Shown: positions 1 to 13,600 of the stretch, one piece after another
Position numbering within the stretch: position 1 is the first letter of the stretch
Layout of the letters: every line of letters begins with the position of its first letter
Assembly: GCA_949358305.1 (NCBI GenBank)
Contig: OX442320.1
Coordinates: 11,116,259 to 11,176,258, forward strand
DNA length: 60,000 bases
Origin: Strigamia acuminata
Lineage: Eukaryota > Arthropoda > Chilopoda > Geophilomorpha > Linotaeniidae
Direction: 5' to 3'
The notes under the pieces: model-generated
What the model saw: the letters and a program-made list of their open reading frames with translations, nothing else
Told to the model about the DNA's origin: nothing
Databases searched by the model: none
Program-made: the position numbers and the translations under genes

Positions 1-2126
1 TCGCGGATTTACATCGAATTCGACCCGACTTGCAAATATTCATGGGCTACGGCTGCACCGAAGCGACTTTGACCGTTTTGTGCGCTCAAGTGCCCCCGAA
101 TGGGCCCCTAAAGGTGTCCGCAGGAGCCCCAGTGTCCAATGTAAAGGTGTACATCTTGGATGAAAATCTGCATAAAGTGCCGGTGGATTTTGTGGGCGAG
201 TTGTGCCTCAGCGGGCCCCAAGTGGCGGATGGATACTTGAATCTAGAGTCGAGTGATGCGTTTTTGAAAAATCCTTTCGAATTTGACGGTTTATACGAGA
301 AAATTTACCGGACTGGTGATCTGGCGAGGTGGAATGACGACGGACATGTTGAAATCGTCGGACGAATGAATTCGATGACGAAAATCAACGGAATTCGCAT
401 CGAGTTGGACGAAATCGCGAATGTGTTGCTTGAGCACGACGCCATCTTGGAAGCTGTTGTTTCGGTGGCGGCGGTGAATAATTCGGATCTTCTCGTCGCA
501 TACTGCGCTACAAAAGAGATCGAGTCGTTTGATGAGATTAAAGAGTATTTGTTGTTGAATTTACCTCGGTATATGGTGCCGCAGGTGTACGTTAAGATGG
601 AGAAATTGCCGCGGAATTTGAACGGAAAAGTCGACCGCCATCGTTTGCCGCCACCGCCGCCATCTGACGGCGGACGAGAGAATTACGAAACGATACCGAA
701 AAGCGAGACGGAAAATCGAGTTTTGGCCATTGTTCGATCACTGCTGTCTAAATCGATTAGTTTGAGCGATAATTTACTGGAAAATGGTTTAAATTCGATT
801 TTGGCGACACAATTGGTCATCGATTTGGAAAAAATGTTCCAAATAAAAATGGCCGTGCCGCTTGTGTACGATTGCAAACACACTGCGGGTTTATGCAGGC
901 ACATCGACTGCAAACTGCACGGTGCTGACGTGCACAAACCTCTCGATTTAAACAATGCGGCCATTTTGAGCGATGACGTCACGGCAGAAGCGGCGCACGG
1001 CGTCGATATTATCAGAGCGGTTAATCCGAATTATATTTTGCTGACCGGTGCGACCGGTTTCGTCGGTGCCTTCGTTTTAGCTGAGTTATTGACCACGACC
1101 AAGGCATATATTTATTGCTTGGTTCGGGCGGCGAGTTCGGTCGAGGCATCTGAGAGAGTCAGACAGAATTTAGAGTTTTATAAGCTGTGGCACTCCGAAT
1201 ACGAATCGAAACTTACGGTTTTGCTGGGCGATGTGACGAAAACAAAACTCGGGTTGAATCCCAGCGAATACGAGACTATGACGTCAATTATTGACACAAT
1301 TTACCACGCGGCGGCGACGGTGAATTTCGTACTTCCCTTTTCGGCGCTTCAAAATGGCGTCGACGAAATTTTGAAATTCGCAATGGCGGTGAAAATCAAA
1401 CCGTTTCATTATATTTCGTCGGTTGCCGTGCACGGAGATAAAAATAAAAGTTTTTCCGGTTCGAAGGTGTTTGAGGATACTGATTTGAATTGTTCCGTTG
1501 ATTTAATCCCTCAAAATGGCTACGCGCAGATGAAGTGGGTGAGCGAGAAGTTGGTTCGCCTCGCCGCCGCACGGGGGCTCCCCGTGACGATCTTTAGGCC
1601 GAGTTACGTCAGTGGGCATTCGCAAACGGGAAGTGTTGCCCTTCACGAGTTCGTTTCGAGGTTAATTAAGGATTGCGTCAGGGCTAAATGTTATCCCAAT
1701 GTTGATTTACCGTTGCAGTTGGTTCCTGTTGATTTCGTGAGTTCCAGCGTCGTAAAAATCAGTCTCGATGCAAAGTGTTTTGGGAAAGTGTTCCATTTGA
1801 CGCCGCCGTGTTTGACTAGTGACGTCACAATTCGCGGGTTGATGGGGTATGTGGGACGGTGCGGGTTTGAAATGGCGGGAGTCGAGTGTGGAAAGTGGTT
1901 AGAGATGTTGGAAAGGAAAGTTGATGCGGATTGGGCGTTGTATCCGTTATTGGGCTTCGTTTCGGGTTATTTGGGGTCGAGTGCGAGTGATTTTTGGGAG
2001 TTTGATGCGACGAATGTTAGGGATGCACTCGGGCATGCGCAGATAGAAACGAATGTGATTGATTTTAATTGCGTTAAAGTAATGATTGATTTCTTGATCG
2101 ATTGTCAATTTCTAACTAAATCGTGA
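1..2126 (+). CDS. NRPS-like carboxylate reductase (A-T-R), 3' part
   Basis: The gene runs in from the left edge; the frame is open from base 3 with no stop, so the true start lies outside. It has three modules. The adenylation end carries core motifs YGCTEATLTV (about 48-77), YRTGDLARW (about 306-332), a GRMNSMTKINGIRIEL stretch and NGKVDR. A carrier domain follows, with ENGLNS near 780-800 where the phosphopantetheine serine is expected. A thioester-reductase domain of the extended short-chain dehydrogenase type has LLTGATGFVG (about 1038-1068) and the catalytic YAQMK (Y-x-x-x-K) near 1521. This order matches alpha-aminoadipate-reductase-like proteins, which activate an acid, load it on the carrier and release it as an aldehyde with NADPH. 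The substrate cannot be read. No intron interrupts 2.1 kb and the GC is visibly higher than the surroundings. AATAAA overlaps the stop region (2125-2130). Confidence 0.9.
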   Translation, partial: ADLHRIRPDLQIFMGYGCTEATLTVLCAQVPPNGPLKVSAGAPVSNVKVYILDENLHKVPVDFVGELCLSGPQVADGYLNLESSDAFLKNPFEFDGLYEKIYRTGDLARWNDDGHVEIVGRMNSMTKINGIRIELDEIANVLLEHDAILEAVVSVAAVNNSDLLVAYCATKEIESFDEIKEYLLLNLPRYMVPQVYVKMEKLPRNLNGKVDRHRLPPPPPSDGGRENYETIPKSETENRVLAIVRSLLSKSISLSDNLLENGLNSILATQLVIDLEKMFQIKMAVPLVYDCKHTAGLCRHIDCKLHGADVHKPLDLNNAAILSDDVTAEAAHGVDIIRAVNPNYILLTGATGFVGAFVLAELLTTTKAYIYCLVRAASSVEASERVRQNLEFYKLWHSEYESKLTVLLGDVTKTKLGLNPSEYETMTSIIDTIYHAAATVNFVLPFSALQNGVDEILKFAMAVKIKPFHYISSVAVHGDKNKSFSGSKVFEDTDLNCSVDLIPQNGYAQMKWVSEKLVRLAAARGLPVTIFRPSYVSGHSQTGSVALHEFVSRLIKDCVRAKCYPNVDLPLQLVPVDFVSSSVVKISLDAKCFGKVFHLTPPCLTSDVTIRGLMGYVGRCGFEMAGVECGKWLEMLERKVDADWALYPLLGFVSGYLGSSASDFWEFDATNVRDALGHAQIETNVIDFNCVKVMIDFLIDCQFLTKS

Positions 2127-2208
2127 ATAAAATTTTTGTAACAAAACGAGACTACCGGTAGTTTAAATTAAATGTAACGAAAGATGCGCCTTGTTCTGTT
2201 TTCCATCT

Positions 2209-2405
2209 AAAAAATGCAATTTTTGTTGTGGAAATTGCATTTTTATGTCAAAAAATGCAATTTTTATGGTTTAAATTGCATTTTTATACCAAAAATTGCA
2301 TTTTTATATCAAAAAATGCAATTTTTATGGTTTAAATTGCATTTTTATATCAAAAAATGCAATTTTTATGGTTTAAATTGCATTTTTATACCAAAAATTG
2401 CAGTT
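2209..2405. repeat. 41-bp imperfect tandem repeat in intergenic DNA
   Basis: Alternating blocks of aaaatgcaattttta and ttgcatttttata repeat with a period of about 41 bp between the NRPS-like gene and LSM8. The remaining DNA to 2691 is AT-rich, contains further ATGCA-rich fragments, and shows no gene. Confidence 0.75.
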
Positions 2406-2691
2406 TCTCTATGGTAAAAATGTAAAAATCCTTGTTTTTCGCATAAAAATGCATTTTTGGGTATAAAATTTCTCGTCCCACCGAAAACAATGCATTTAGC
2501 TACAGAAAAATAGCGATTTTTACCAAAATTACCAACGGAAATTACTGAATTTCATGTTTTTTTTCCATCCGCAGGTAAATTATCAAAATAAACTATTTTT
2601 TTCACAAAAATTCCAGCGAAATGTCACATTTCTGCAAGTAAATTAAGATATAAAAAATTTATTCCTTATTAAATAATAACTATAAACAACT

Positions 2692-3177
2692 TCAATGCGA
2701 CACGGCATTCAAAGGTTCAGCTCTGACACTATTAAAATCCAATCTAGCGTCCATCTCGTCGTCAATTTCGCCAATAACCGCGCTGAAATCAACAAAAACG
2801 TCATAAATAACAACAAAAAACACAAAAAACGTTCCAATTTTTACATGTTATCGCCTCTGATGATGTATAACCCCAAAACCACTTGTTCGACGCCTTGTAC
2901 GGTACTGTAAACACGTTCGTGGCTCTCATCCAAGATGATGTTTATCGTCTGGTCGAATCCCTTCAAAGTTCCCTAAAATTTGAAATTTTTATGTTGAAAA
3001 TTTGAAAACGAAATAAATATTTCAATTTTTTATTTACCACAATGTTCCGGCCATCGGCTGTAATGATGCTCACCGTATCTGAATTTTTTCGTTAAAAAAT
3101 CATTAGAAATGGCGATTTAAATGCGAATAAACGTCGAAAAGGATACGATTTATGTATGGTTCTAATGCTGCTGCCAT
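2692..3177 (-). CDS. LSM8: U6 snRNA-associated Sm-like protein LSm8
   Basis: Four exons join cleanly: 3147-3177, 3038-3078, 2845-2972 and 2692-2782. Together they give 96 residues, the same length as human LSm8. The protein starts MAAALEPYINHTVSIITADG and ends EPLNAVSH. It contains the Sm1 signature GTLKGFDQTINIILDESHER and the Sm2 segment YIIRGDN. LSm8 replaces LSm1 in the nuclear LSm2-8 ring that binds the U6 snRNA 3' end and supports splicing. All introns have GT-AG ends and are 65-110 nt. A minus-strand AATAAA lies just beyond the stop, near 2656-2665. It is head-to-head with MRPL2. Identity is secure. Confidence 0.95.
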
Positions 3178-3372
3178 TTTAGTGGAGAAATGTGTGGAAA
3201 CAAGCGCGAAATGAAGCACAACGCGATGGTAAGACACAAACGTTGGATAGAACCAAGGATTTTTGAATGAGTTATAATTTGTGCTTTTAATCCAGCTTAT
3301 GAGATATTTCGTGACGTCACAACAATGGATCTTGAAACCTGGAAATTATAATCGATCAAAAGGAAAACAAAA
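3178..3372. promoter_or_regulatory. Shared divergent promoter of LSM8 and MRPL2
   Basis: The two start codons are only 195 bp apart on opposite strands, so both promoters must lie here or overlap the genes. I see no clear TATA box. A TGACGTCA CRE-like site at about 3312-3320 is a candidate element. The assignment is inferred from layout. Confidence 0.5.
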
Positions 3373-4525
3373 ATGGCGGTGTCAGGCCTCGCGATTTGTG
3401 CTCGGAAAACGTGTTTTTATCAACTCGGTGTTGGAAAAACGATTTTAAATGCGTCGTCGGTCATCCAGCAACAAAAGGCGGGTTTTTTTGGACGGATCAA
3501 GCGGACGAAGTATCCATTATCGGGCTACAGATTCAAGATTGAAGTGCCGGAGAAATACACGCCCGAACCGATCCCTGTCCAAAAATTGGGCGGTCGCGAT
3601 CCAAAAACTGGTAAAAATCAATAAAAAATAAATAAAAAATCAAAATAAAATTTCATCTACCGGTATTTATTTATTTTTACATTTTTAGGTCGAGTTGTGG
3701 TCAAAACCGTCGGTGGAGGCATGAAATTTAAATTCACTTTGGTCGATTATTACAGACCAGGTCTAAAAATGTCTAAAATGTCTAAAATTTATTTATAATT
3801 TTTCTTTTCTCTTGTAACAGGTACGCCCGATGGGAAAACATTGGTTGAACGAGTCGAGAAGATCAAACCGGATGTTATGGTCCGGAGCGGCCATCTTGCT
3901 TTAGTTGCATCCGGTGTCACTAAAAGGTGGGTCCTCGCTACGGATAAAATGAAAGAGGGAGATTTAATCCGATCAACGAGCGAAATACCCAGAATTCCAG
4001 GTAACTTAAACATGATTGGTTGGTTTGAATATTTTGGAAATTTTTCTTTGATAGTTCGACCAATAGAAGGCGATTCGCATCCACTCGGTGCGCTACCACT
4101 TGGCACAATAGTGTGCTGCGTTGAGAAATTCCCCGGCAGAGGGGGTTATTTCGCTAGAGCGGCGGGCACCACTGCTCAAATAACGAACAGAATTGACGAT
4201 AAAGTTATCGTTCAATTGCCGTCGAAACAGTTGGTGGCGGTCAGCGAGAAATGTATGGCGGTTGTCGGTATGTTTTTGTGAATGTTTGTATTTTTTTGTA
4301 TTATTTTTGTGTTTTTTTTTCGCAGGTCGTGTGTCAAATCCCGAGCACGACTCAACGCCCATCGGTTCTGCGCAGGCGAACCGTTGGTTAGGGCGACGAC
4401 CCCGTAGCGGGTTGTGGCATAGGAAAGATGGCTACTGCGGGAGGAAAATTCATCCATTGCCGCCATTGAAGGTTTTCGATAAACCACCCAGGCCAAAGCA
4501 AGAAACTTGTCAGTTAACTATGTAA
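3373..4525 (+). CDS. MRPL2: Mitochondrial large-ribosomal-subunit protein uL2m
   Basis: Five exons (3373-3610, 3689-3760, 3821-4000, 4055-4267, 4326-4525) join in frame to 300 residues, close to the family length. The N-terminus is basic and poor in acids, as expected of a mitochondrial targeting sequence. Family landmarks include GGRDPKTGRVVVKTVGGG, the GDSHPLGALPLGT turn, EKFPGRGG, QLPSK and the C-terminal GRVSNPEHDSTPIG followed by RNRWLGxRP-like ANRWLGRRPRSGLWHRK and GRKIHPLPP. uL2m sits next to the peptidyl-transferase centre of the mitoribosome. The second intron uses an unusual GTCTAA donor (3761), which should be checked. A polyadenylation signal AATAAA follows at about 4568. Confidence 0.94.
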
Positions 4526-4949
4526 ATTAGAAATGTGTTAAAAAGTGATGTAAAGGTGTAAAAATAGAAATAAAGAAATGAGAATTAGTTCTGGGATCAA
4601 TTTCTGGAGAAAGACTCGGAAGTGGGAACAAGTTCCGGGATCCAAGATCCAATGTAAACGTCATAGAAATGGAATATCGAATTTTAAACTGATTTACAAT
4701 CAATCGAGTAAAAAAAACGTTAAAAACGGAAGTTAATCTTTCAAAAAAGAGAAAAAAGAATTAAAAATTATATTTACGACAGATAAATCATGTCGGAATG
4801 TGTTTTAACTTCCAGGATCCAACATGGCGACACGAGAACTAGTTCCAGATCACCCGGGAAGATAAACAACATGGCGACCACCATAGTGAGGACGTAGCTA
4901 TGAGTTTTGTGTTGTTTAATCGTGTTGACGTCCATTTGGAGGTTCCAAA
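4526..4949. other. Intergenic DNA between MRPL2 and SLC35E3
   Basis: No gene is seen. The stretch holds the MRPL2 polyadenylation signal and the SLC35E3 5' leader. Short GGATCC-containing words recur (about 4640 and 4816). An out-of-frame ATG at about 4870 is followed quickly by a stop. Confidence 0.5.
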
Positions 4950-6463
<1,514 letters not shown>

Positions 6464-7646
6464 TGTGCAATTTTTAACCGGTTTTATTTTTATTCTTCCA
6501 AATGTTTTTATCCAATGACAAAGCAGATTCACCGACACAACATTCATGCCACTTTTAGGAAGCAGTTAATTTTTATTATTTTTTTTTTGTAGAATCGGAA
6601 AAACGTAATTATTTTACATATAGATAGATATAAACCTAATCTGCTATTATTTCCTTACCAAAAATAAACTGTAAATTTTATAACACATTTCCATTATCTG
6701 AAAATTGCATATTTTCAATTTTTTCTTTTTGTTTTTATCTGGATAAGTTATACAACAAATATTCAAGAGTGAGATTAATTTAGATTCAAATGAAAACATG
6801 TTCGAGGGTCCCAATGGGCCCCAATCACAAATAAAGTCAAAAAGCGTTTTTTTTTTTGCAAATTTGTGATTTTGGGGCCCCGTGGTCCAATGGGCCCCAT
6901 AACACAAGAAAAATTTAAATTAAAATAATTAAAAATTTTGTTAAATTTTGATTTTGGGCCCCAAACAGAATTTTTTTTTTTAAAAAAAAACAATTTTTAT
7001 TATGGGGCCCCGTGATTGGGCCCCCCAAAAAATAATAATAATTTAATAATTTCAAAAAACTCTGTAAATTTTGATTTTGGGGCCCAAAATGCAATTTTGT
7101 TACACTTACAACACTGGAATTGGTACAACCTGAGTCTTACACTAAATTACTGTAAGTATTACCAAAAAAATATTACTTTTACAATTTTTTTTAACCCTTT
7201 TCTCAAATTAATCTGATAATATTTCTCACCCTGAAAGCTGATTAGCACACCTAGTCATTCTGATTGTAATTATCATTGATTATGTCTTAACATATGACTA
7301 AGCTCAATATTTACCAACTCAAAATGCAACTTAAGTAAGAGAAGTGTGTAAGGGTGTAAACTGTAAACTAAAAATCAATTTACAACATTAATCTGTAAGT
7401 AATTATCCTACCAGAATCAACTAGATTCAAAAATATACAAAAACGTAAACTAAATATACAAAAGAAAAACTTACTCATAATAATACTGTTGGATAAGACA
7501 AAAATCTAAATTAAATTAAACAATAATAAATCACTACAAAAAACAAAGAAAAGTGTAATTTGGCATGGCTAATCTTAGCTTTATGGCCATTTTAATTGGA
7601 CTAAATAACGAGATTAACTTCGTCCCTTTCGCCGTCGAAACCTACG
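6464..7646. repeat. AT-rich intergenic DNA with scattered GGGCCC blocks
   Basis: Between the convergent ends of SLC35E3 and the FAM107-domain gene there is no supported gene. From about 6805 to 7090 the motif GGGCCCC recurs at least seven times inside A/T-rich DNA. A similar but more regular set lies at 50.8 kb. The rest (7100-7560) is plain AT-rich sequence. Confidence 0.5.
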
Positions 7647-10600
7647 TCACTGCGAATCCATTCGGGCACGGACTTTGGCGTGTACGCGAAGGAATTCGGG
7701 AATGTCTGACGATTTCTTGGGAAGTTCCGGCTCGTCGTTCTACAAAACAAAGGAGCTGGAATTACGCTCAAGAAACGGACAACTACCGTGTGCGTTTACA
7801 TGACATTAGTTTTCTGGTAAACATGACGTCGTATGTGAATTACTCATAATGCATTTTGATTATCTGGAACAACAAAATGGTTGTCGATCTATTTCCACCC
7901 ATAAACAAATCAAATTCCTTCCCCTTCACACTGTTTTCGGTATTAAGTGTCGTTGGTACGTCAAGTCTAACGTATCGTTAATACAACGATCCGACGATAT
8001 TCCAATCGAAGCATTTAATTATGAGTCTGCAGTTTTCAATACGCAAAACGCCCAACATCTACCTCGTACAACTGGAATTTAGTTTTCCGAATAAGTCTGT
8101 CTTTTCTGGAAATCTGGTTCATTTACACGATCAGTTTTCCAGAAAAGTAAAATTTGCATTTTCACTTATCTCACTTATTACACTTATCGACCTACCACTT
8201 TTAACTTATTGGCCTGCTCCTCCAGCTTCTTTTCGAGCGACGTCCGTCTGTTTACTTGTTCCTGTTCCAATTCCTTCTTCTTGTGGTCGTCCTGGAACTT
8301 ATCCATCACTTTCTGCAGCTCTGATTTCTGATTCAACACATTTTTACCACTACAAACAAAACAGTAAAAATTTATGACTTCTCCTTTAAATCCCCTTTTT
8401 CCACTCACATCTTTTGATTGAACAGCAATTCCTTGTGGAGGTTCTGCCTGTCCTTTGACTCGACGCAAGGATTGGACAATTTCTTGGGAACGATGAGACC
8501 ATCGTCGGTTAAATGGCCGTTCAGCGTGGCTTTCATGTTGCCCTTAGGTTTACTGGAATCATCATCTGAATCACTATAGTCTGGCTCTGGAATCATCTCA
8601 GGGTAGACACATCCTGCAACAATTAAATAAACTATAATTGCAACATCAATTGAATTCAATGGCTCCATCACAGTCAGTGCCCGGACCCCAGACAAGCTCC
8701 TCGCCGTTTCCTAATTCAATCCCCACTCACTTAACATTAGCGCTGACATCAGATTTGTTGCTTCCATTGAACCTAACTAAACTAGAAAGTTTCTCGAAAA
8801 CTTCTAGCTCGCTTTAACAGTCGTGGACAAAAAAAATTTCTCTTCGGTTTATCTATCATTATTTGCCCGGTCTATCTTTAAATACTGTTGTTAGGACAAG
8901 ACGAGAGTCCGGGTCAAGATTGATGTCATTGAATCTCAATAGATTTTTATACCACCTGGTAGATAAAATTAAAGCAGCTAAGCTGAAGGAAAGTTTTTTT
9001 TTGTCCACGACTGTACCTAAGGGCCCCCAAAGCTACATGTATTTATTTGTAACGGCGACCCATCTATGGACCCCCAAAGCTACAGGCAGGGCCACCGCAC
9101 CCACTTGAGCAGCCTGTGCAACACATCCATGCAACATGGGAGCGCCGAAACACAACCACAATCAAAGCCGCCAAAATACAACCCTACACAAAGGGGTAGC
9201 CCAAGACAACATTCAAAAATCAAATTCTTTGCATAAATGGTCCATTTTCTCACAGGAAATGCTAATAATATTTTGCCTAAATCGGCTTTTATGAGTCTAC
9301 AAATTTAACTTTTGTGTTTAAAATGTTTTTTGGAGCCCCAGAAGGTGTTCATCCTCTAATGGAGAGAGGTCAATGATACCTTATCTTGACTAATGTTCAA
9401 CAGTTATCAGTTGTACTTACCTTTTTTTATGCTGCAATAAGAAAAGTTAATTATTTCAAAGCTCTAGTTCCGTGAAGCCAATTTATGGCTGTTCCATCGG
9501 TTGGGAAATAATACACAATTAAATTAATTTTTCACATAATCAATTGAGATTGAGTTTGACCTATTTGGCTCAGGCACAATTTAAAGATAATGAGAGAATA
9601 TTACATGATAAAAACAAAGACAAATTGACAAATTGTTTCCACTTGATCCAAACCGAACCCAAAATTTAGTCGGCGAAAAGCCGAACCATAAAAAAGCCAA
9701 ACACGGCCCACCCCCCCAAGTGAATTAATTATAATAGTGTATATTACTGATTTGTCACTGCGTGATCACAGACAGCTGTCCACACAAACTACGTAGCTTC
9801 AATTTATAAACTTGCCCGATACCAGACTGGTCGTGTGACCCATTTTGTCCAATCACAACGCAGCGTGACAAACCGATCGTTAACAAATTCTTCGCAAGAT
9901 TAGATACGAGTTAAAAACTCATATCTTTTCACAGGTCATACGTTTCTTTAATTTACGCAAGGCTTGTCATGGTCCAATTGAGCCGATTTGGCCAAATTGG
10001 GCCACACATTCGAGTTACGAACGAGTAACAATCTAAACTCTATTCCGAAAAGTACTTGAAATACTCCTATTGGTTGAGAGATTCATAACACCAGTATAAA
10101 TGCATTGTAAGTAGTGTCTGGAATAGCCTCTAAAACAGTGCTAGTGCGAACGGTCTGGCTCAAAAACTTAAGCTAGGCTAGTTTATATTGAGCTAGGGTA
10201 ACTCAAGTTCCATCTAGCCTGTGTAGTGCGGACGAGGTATAACGAACTTTCAAAGATACGAACTTCGTATTTTGTGGCAGCGCATAAGTTAGTTCGCGTC
10301 TCTGGATATTTACTGTATAAAATGTGAATAATTTCATGTTTTGCCACTAGGTGAAACACCTGAAACCAACAGGTGATAATAGCCACTTAATTATGAAAGG
10401 ATCACTGAAGACAATGCTGTATTATCACCAGTTGGTTTCTGATGGTAAAACAATTCCTTGATTAAATTCCTCACCTGGATGCCTGAAGTTTTCCTTCCTC
10501 TGGAGTTCGGCTAATGTTTGCAAATGCAGTTCTCTTGCAGACTAAAGAAGAAGAAAAAAAAATTTTCATTCATTGGTTAACCTACAAACTCACCTTTATC

Positions 10601-13600
10601 AAATAAATAATTCAATAACACACAACCGTTATAGGTCCGGTGCAGTTGGTCACAACTTGTTTAACCCTTTTGTCCCAATTCCCACTTTAAATCATTTCAA
10701 ATTTAAATAAAAGCCAATGGGAAGCACTTTTTTTTCCCTCAGCTTTAACTGTTCCAACTGACTTGCAAGGAAATGGAAGAAAGATATGTAAACAAAAAAG
10801 AAATGGCTCAGTCTCACTTTGGTCACATACAATTGCAATTAGAGCACAACTAGACTGGAGAGAAAAAAATATTGTTTTTGAATTAAGAATAGGTGAGAAA
10901 TTGACCTGGAAACTCATCACATGTGGTTTGTTGACTTAAACATTGGAGTAAACAAAATTGCAAATCTATTTCCGTACGGAGAGATGAATAGTGTCCACAA
11001 TGATTCAGTGATTTCTTTCAGCTATCTTATATACCAATTATAGTTTTGCACTTAAAAAGTGCATTTTTATACATAAAAACTGCATTTTTACAACTAAAAG
11101 TGCAATTTTACATCTAAAAGTGCATTTTTGGACACACAAACTGCATTTTTGTCACATAAACTGCATTTTTGTACACATAAATTGCATTTTTGTACACATA
11201 AATTGCATTTTTGTACACATAAATTGCATTTTTGTACACATAAATTGCATTTTTGTACACATAAATTGCATTTTTGTACACATAAATTGCATTTTTGTAC
11301 ACATAAATTGCATTTTTGTACACATAAATTGCATTTTTGTACACATTAACTGCATTTTTGTACACATAAACTGCATTTTTACATCTAAAACTTCATTTTT
11401 ACATCTAAAACTGCATTTATACATTTAAAAGTGCATTTTGCTGTCAAAAAGTGCATTTTGCTGTCAAAAAGTGCATTTTGCTGTCAAAAAGTGCATTTGC
11501 TTTGTTACCAAGTCCAATTTCAACCCCAAAAATTTGCAACCAATCCATGAACACCAATTTTAGAGAATTTCACCCAAAAAATAAACAAACAATGACCCAA
11601 ACACACATTTCTTGTTTATTGATACAATCACTCCACCCCAAACCTAATTACAGCACATTGTGTGGTCAAAAACCTTCAAACAAGCAAACTAAACAATAAA
11701 CCAAAATCCCCTTTCTATCTATCTTATTATTATTCCAATTTTTCTAAAACATCCTGCACCAGGTCAAAGCTTCTATCAACTCAGCTGAGCAGATCCAAAA
11801 ATAATTCACTGTTTCCACTTCCTTTTCCCTCATCAGTTCAGTTCCCAAACACAGGATGAAATCCAATTGATGCTGGGATGTGTTAGGAGGAGGACAATTC
11901 TCACTTTCAATTCTATAAACAGGAAGTTTCCTCAGCTGGCCACAACAATTCACACATGTGCAAATATTTTCTCTACACTGACCCTCCCCACAGGCCAATT
12001 CTGATACTCCAAGAGTGCAAATCATTATCACACATTTCTAGTCACCTCAAGTGACTGCTACCACTCCAGTCATGTCACAGACTACCCCAAATGGATTAAT
12101 TGCATATGGCTAGCAAACTGCATTCCTATGCAACAGCCCAGATTTTTTTAAAACTAAAAAAAATCAAATTTTAGACAGTGCGGTACAAATTGTGTCGGAG
12201 TCTAAATACCGCACGGTTATCCGATAATTTAAATTATAATAAGCAAAAACATCAAAATTTCAATGAAAAACATCAAAATTTCAATGAAAAACATCAAAAT
12301 TTCAATGAAAAACATCAATATTTCAATGAAAAACATCAAAATTTCAACAAAAACATCAAAATTTCAATAAAAAACATCAAAATTTCAATGAAAAACATCA
12401 AAATTTAATGAAAAACATCAAAATTTCAATGAAAATCGTCAGAATTTGAATAATCATCGGTGGTTAAGTGATAGAATGCTAGCTGAGCAGCAAAGCATCG
12501 ACTTATGGTGAAAATTACGTTAGTGAAGACAGTTTCAGTCATTTCAGCCGTTTGATTAACAAAAACACTCTTGGCAAACGCTTTTGTGGGTTTTTTGAGT
12601 GTTACTTACGCAATTTGATTTTCCTCGACTCATCAGTCCAGTAGCAACTGAGATAAGTAAAACAGAAGTTGGTTGTTCATTCAGATGAGAATATCTGACA
12701 CCATGAACCAGCACACACCACCCAAATTCTTTCTACTTGCAAGGCTCACATTTCACAACCCTTCACCTCTTTCTTTCAACATCACCACACCCAAACTAAA
12801 AATAACAAACTCATCCATCCTAAATGCTTCACTGATTGATCCCTCAATTGATCAAGTCACATGGCTAGAATGGGAAGAAAAAATTCTTGCATAACACCAA
12901 TTAAGATAATTGTTCATTTTTTACTAAGATTTTTTTTTTTAATTAAGAAAATTTAGAAAAATATTTAAAGCAGAAGTAGGAGGGAGTCATGGTGCCATGT
13001 TGTTGTTTTTGCATGTTGTTAGTCACGTTTTAAATCCATAAAATTGATGTTTACAACTTATTATACACAAAAATATCGAGTTCTACTGTCTCCTGTCAGA
13101 CTGTCACGTTTCCAATGAGTCATTGACACATTAAGTTAATTTATTTAGGCTTAAAAGTGTTTTTTCAAAAAATTGAAGAAAAGTTAAAGAAAAAAGTCTA
13201 AAAAAAATTAAACAAATCATTTTTTTTCGATCTAAAAACCTCAAAAAATTCAAAACTAATCAATAATAATCCTAAGTACTTAAATAAATATTTCTTCATA
13301 AGAAAAATCCAAAAGATATTGACAAATCTCAAAAAAACCAAAAAAATCCAATAAAATCAAAAAAATCATTTTTTCTCACCAAAAAAAATAAATTCAAAAA
13401 CCTCAAAATGTAAAAAATTAACCAAAAACATCCAACAATTTTTTCCACAAGAAAAAATAAATTATTTAAATGCAAATAAAAAATGCAAATGAAAAAGCAT
13501 AAACAAACCACTTGAAGGTTACATAACACCAATTTCATCCCATTAATTAAAAAAACCACACGTTTAATTAATTAATAAATCAACCAGAAAATTACCTAAC

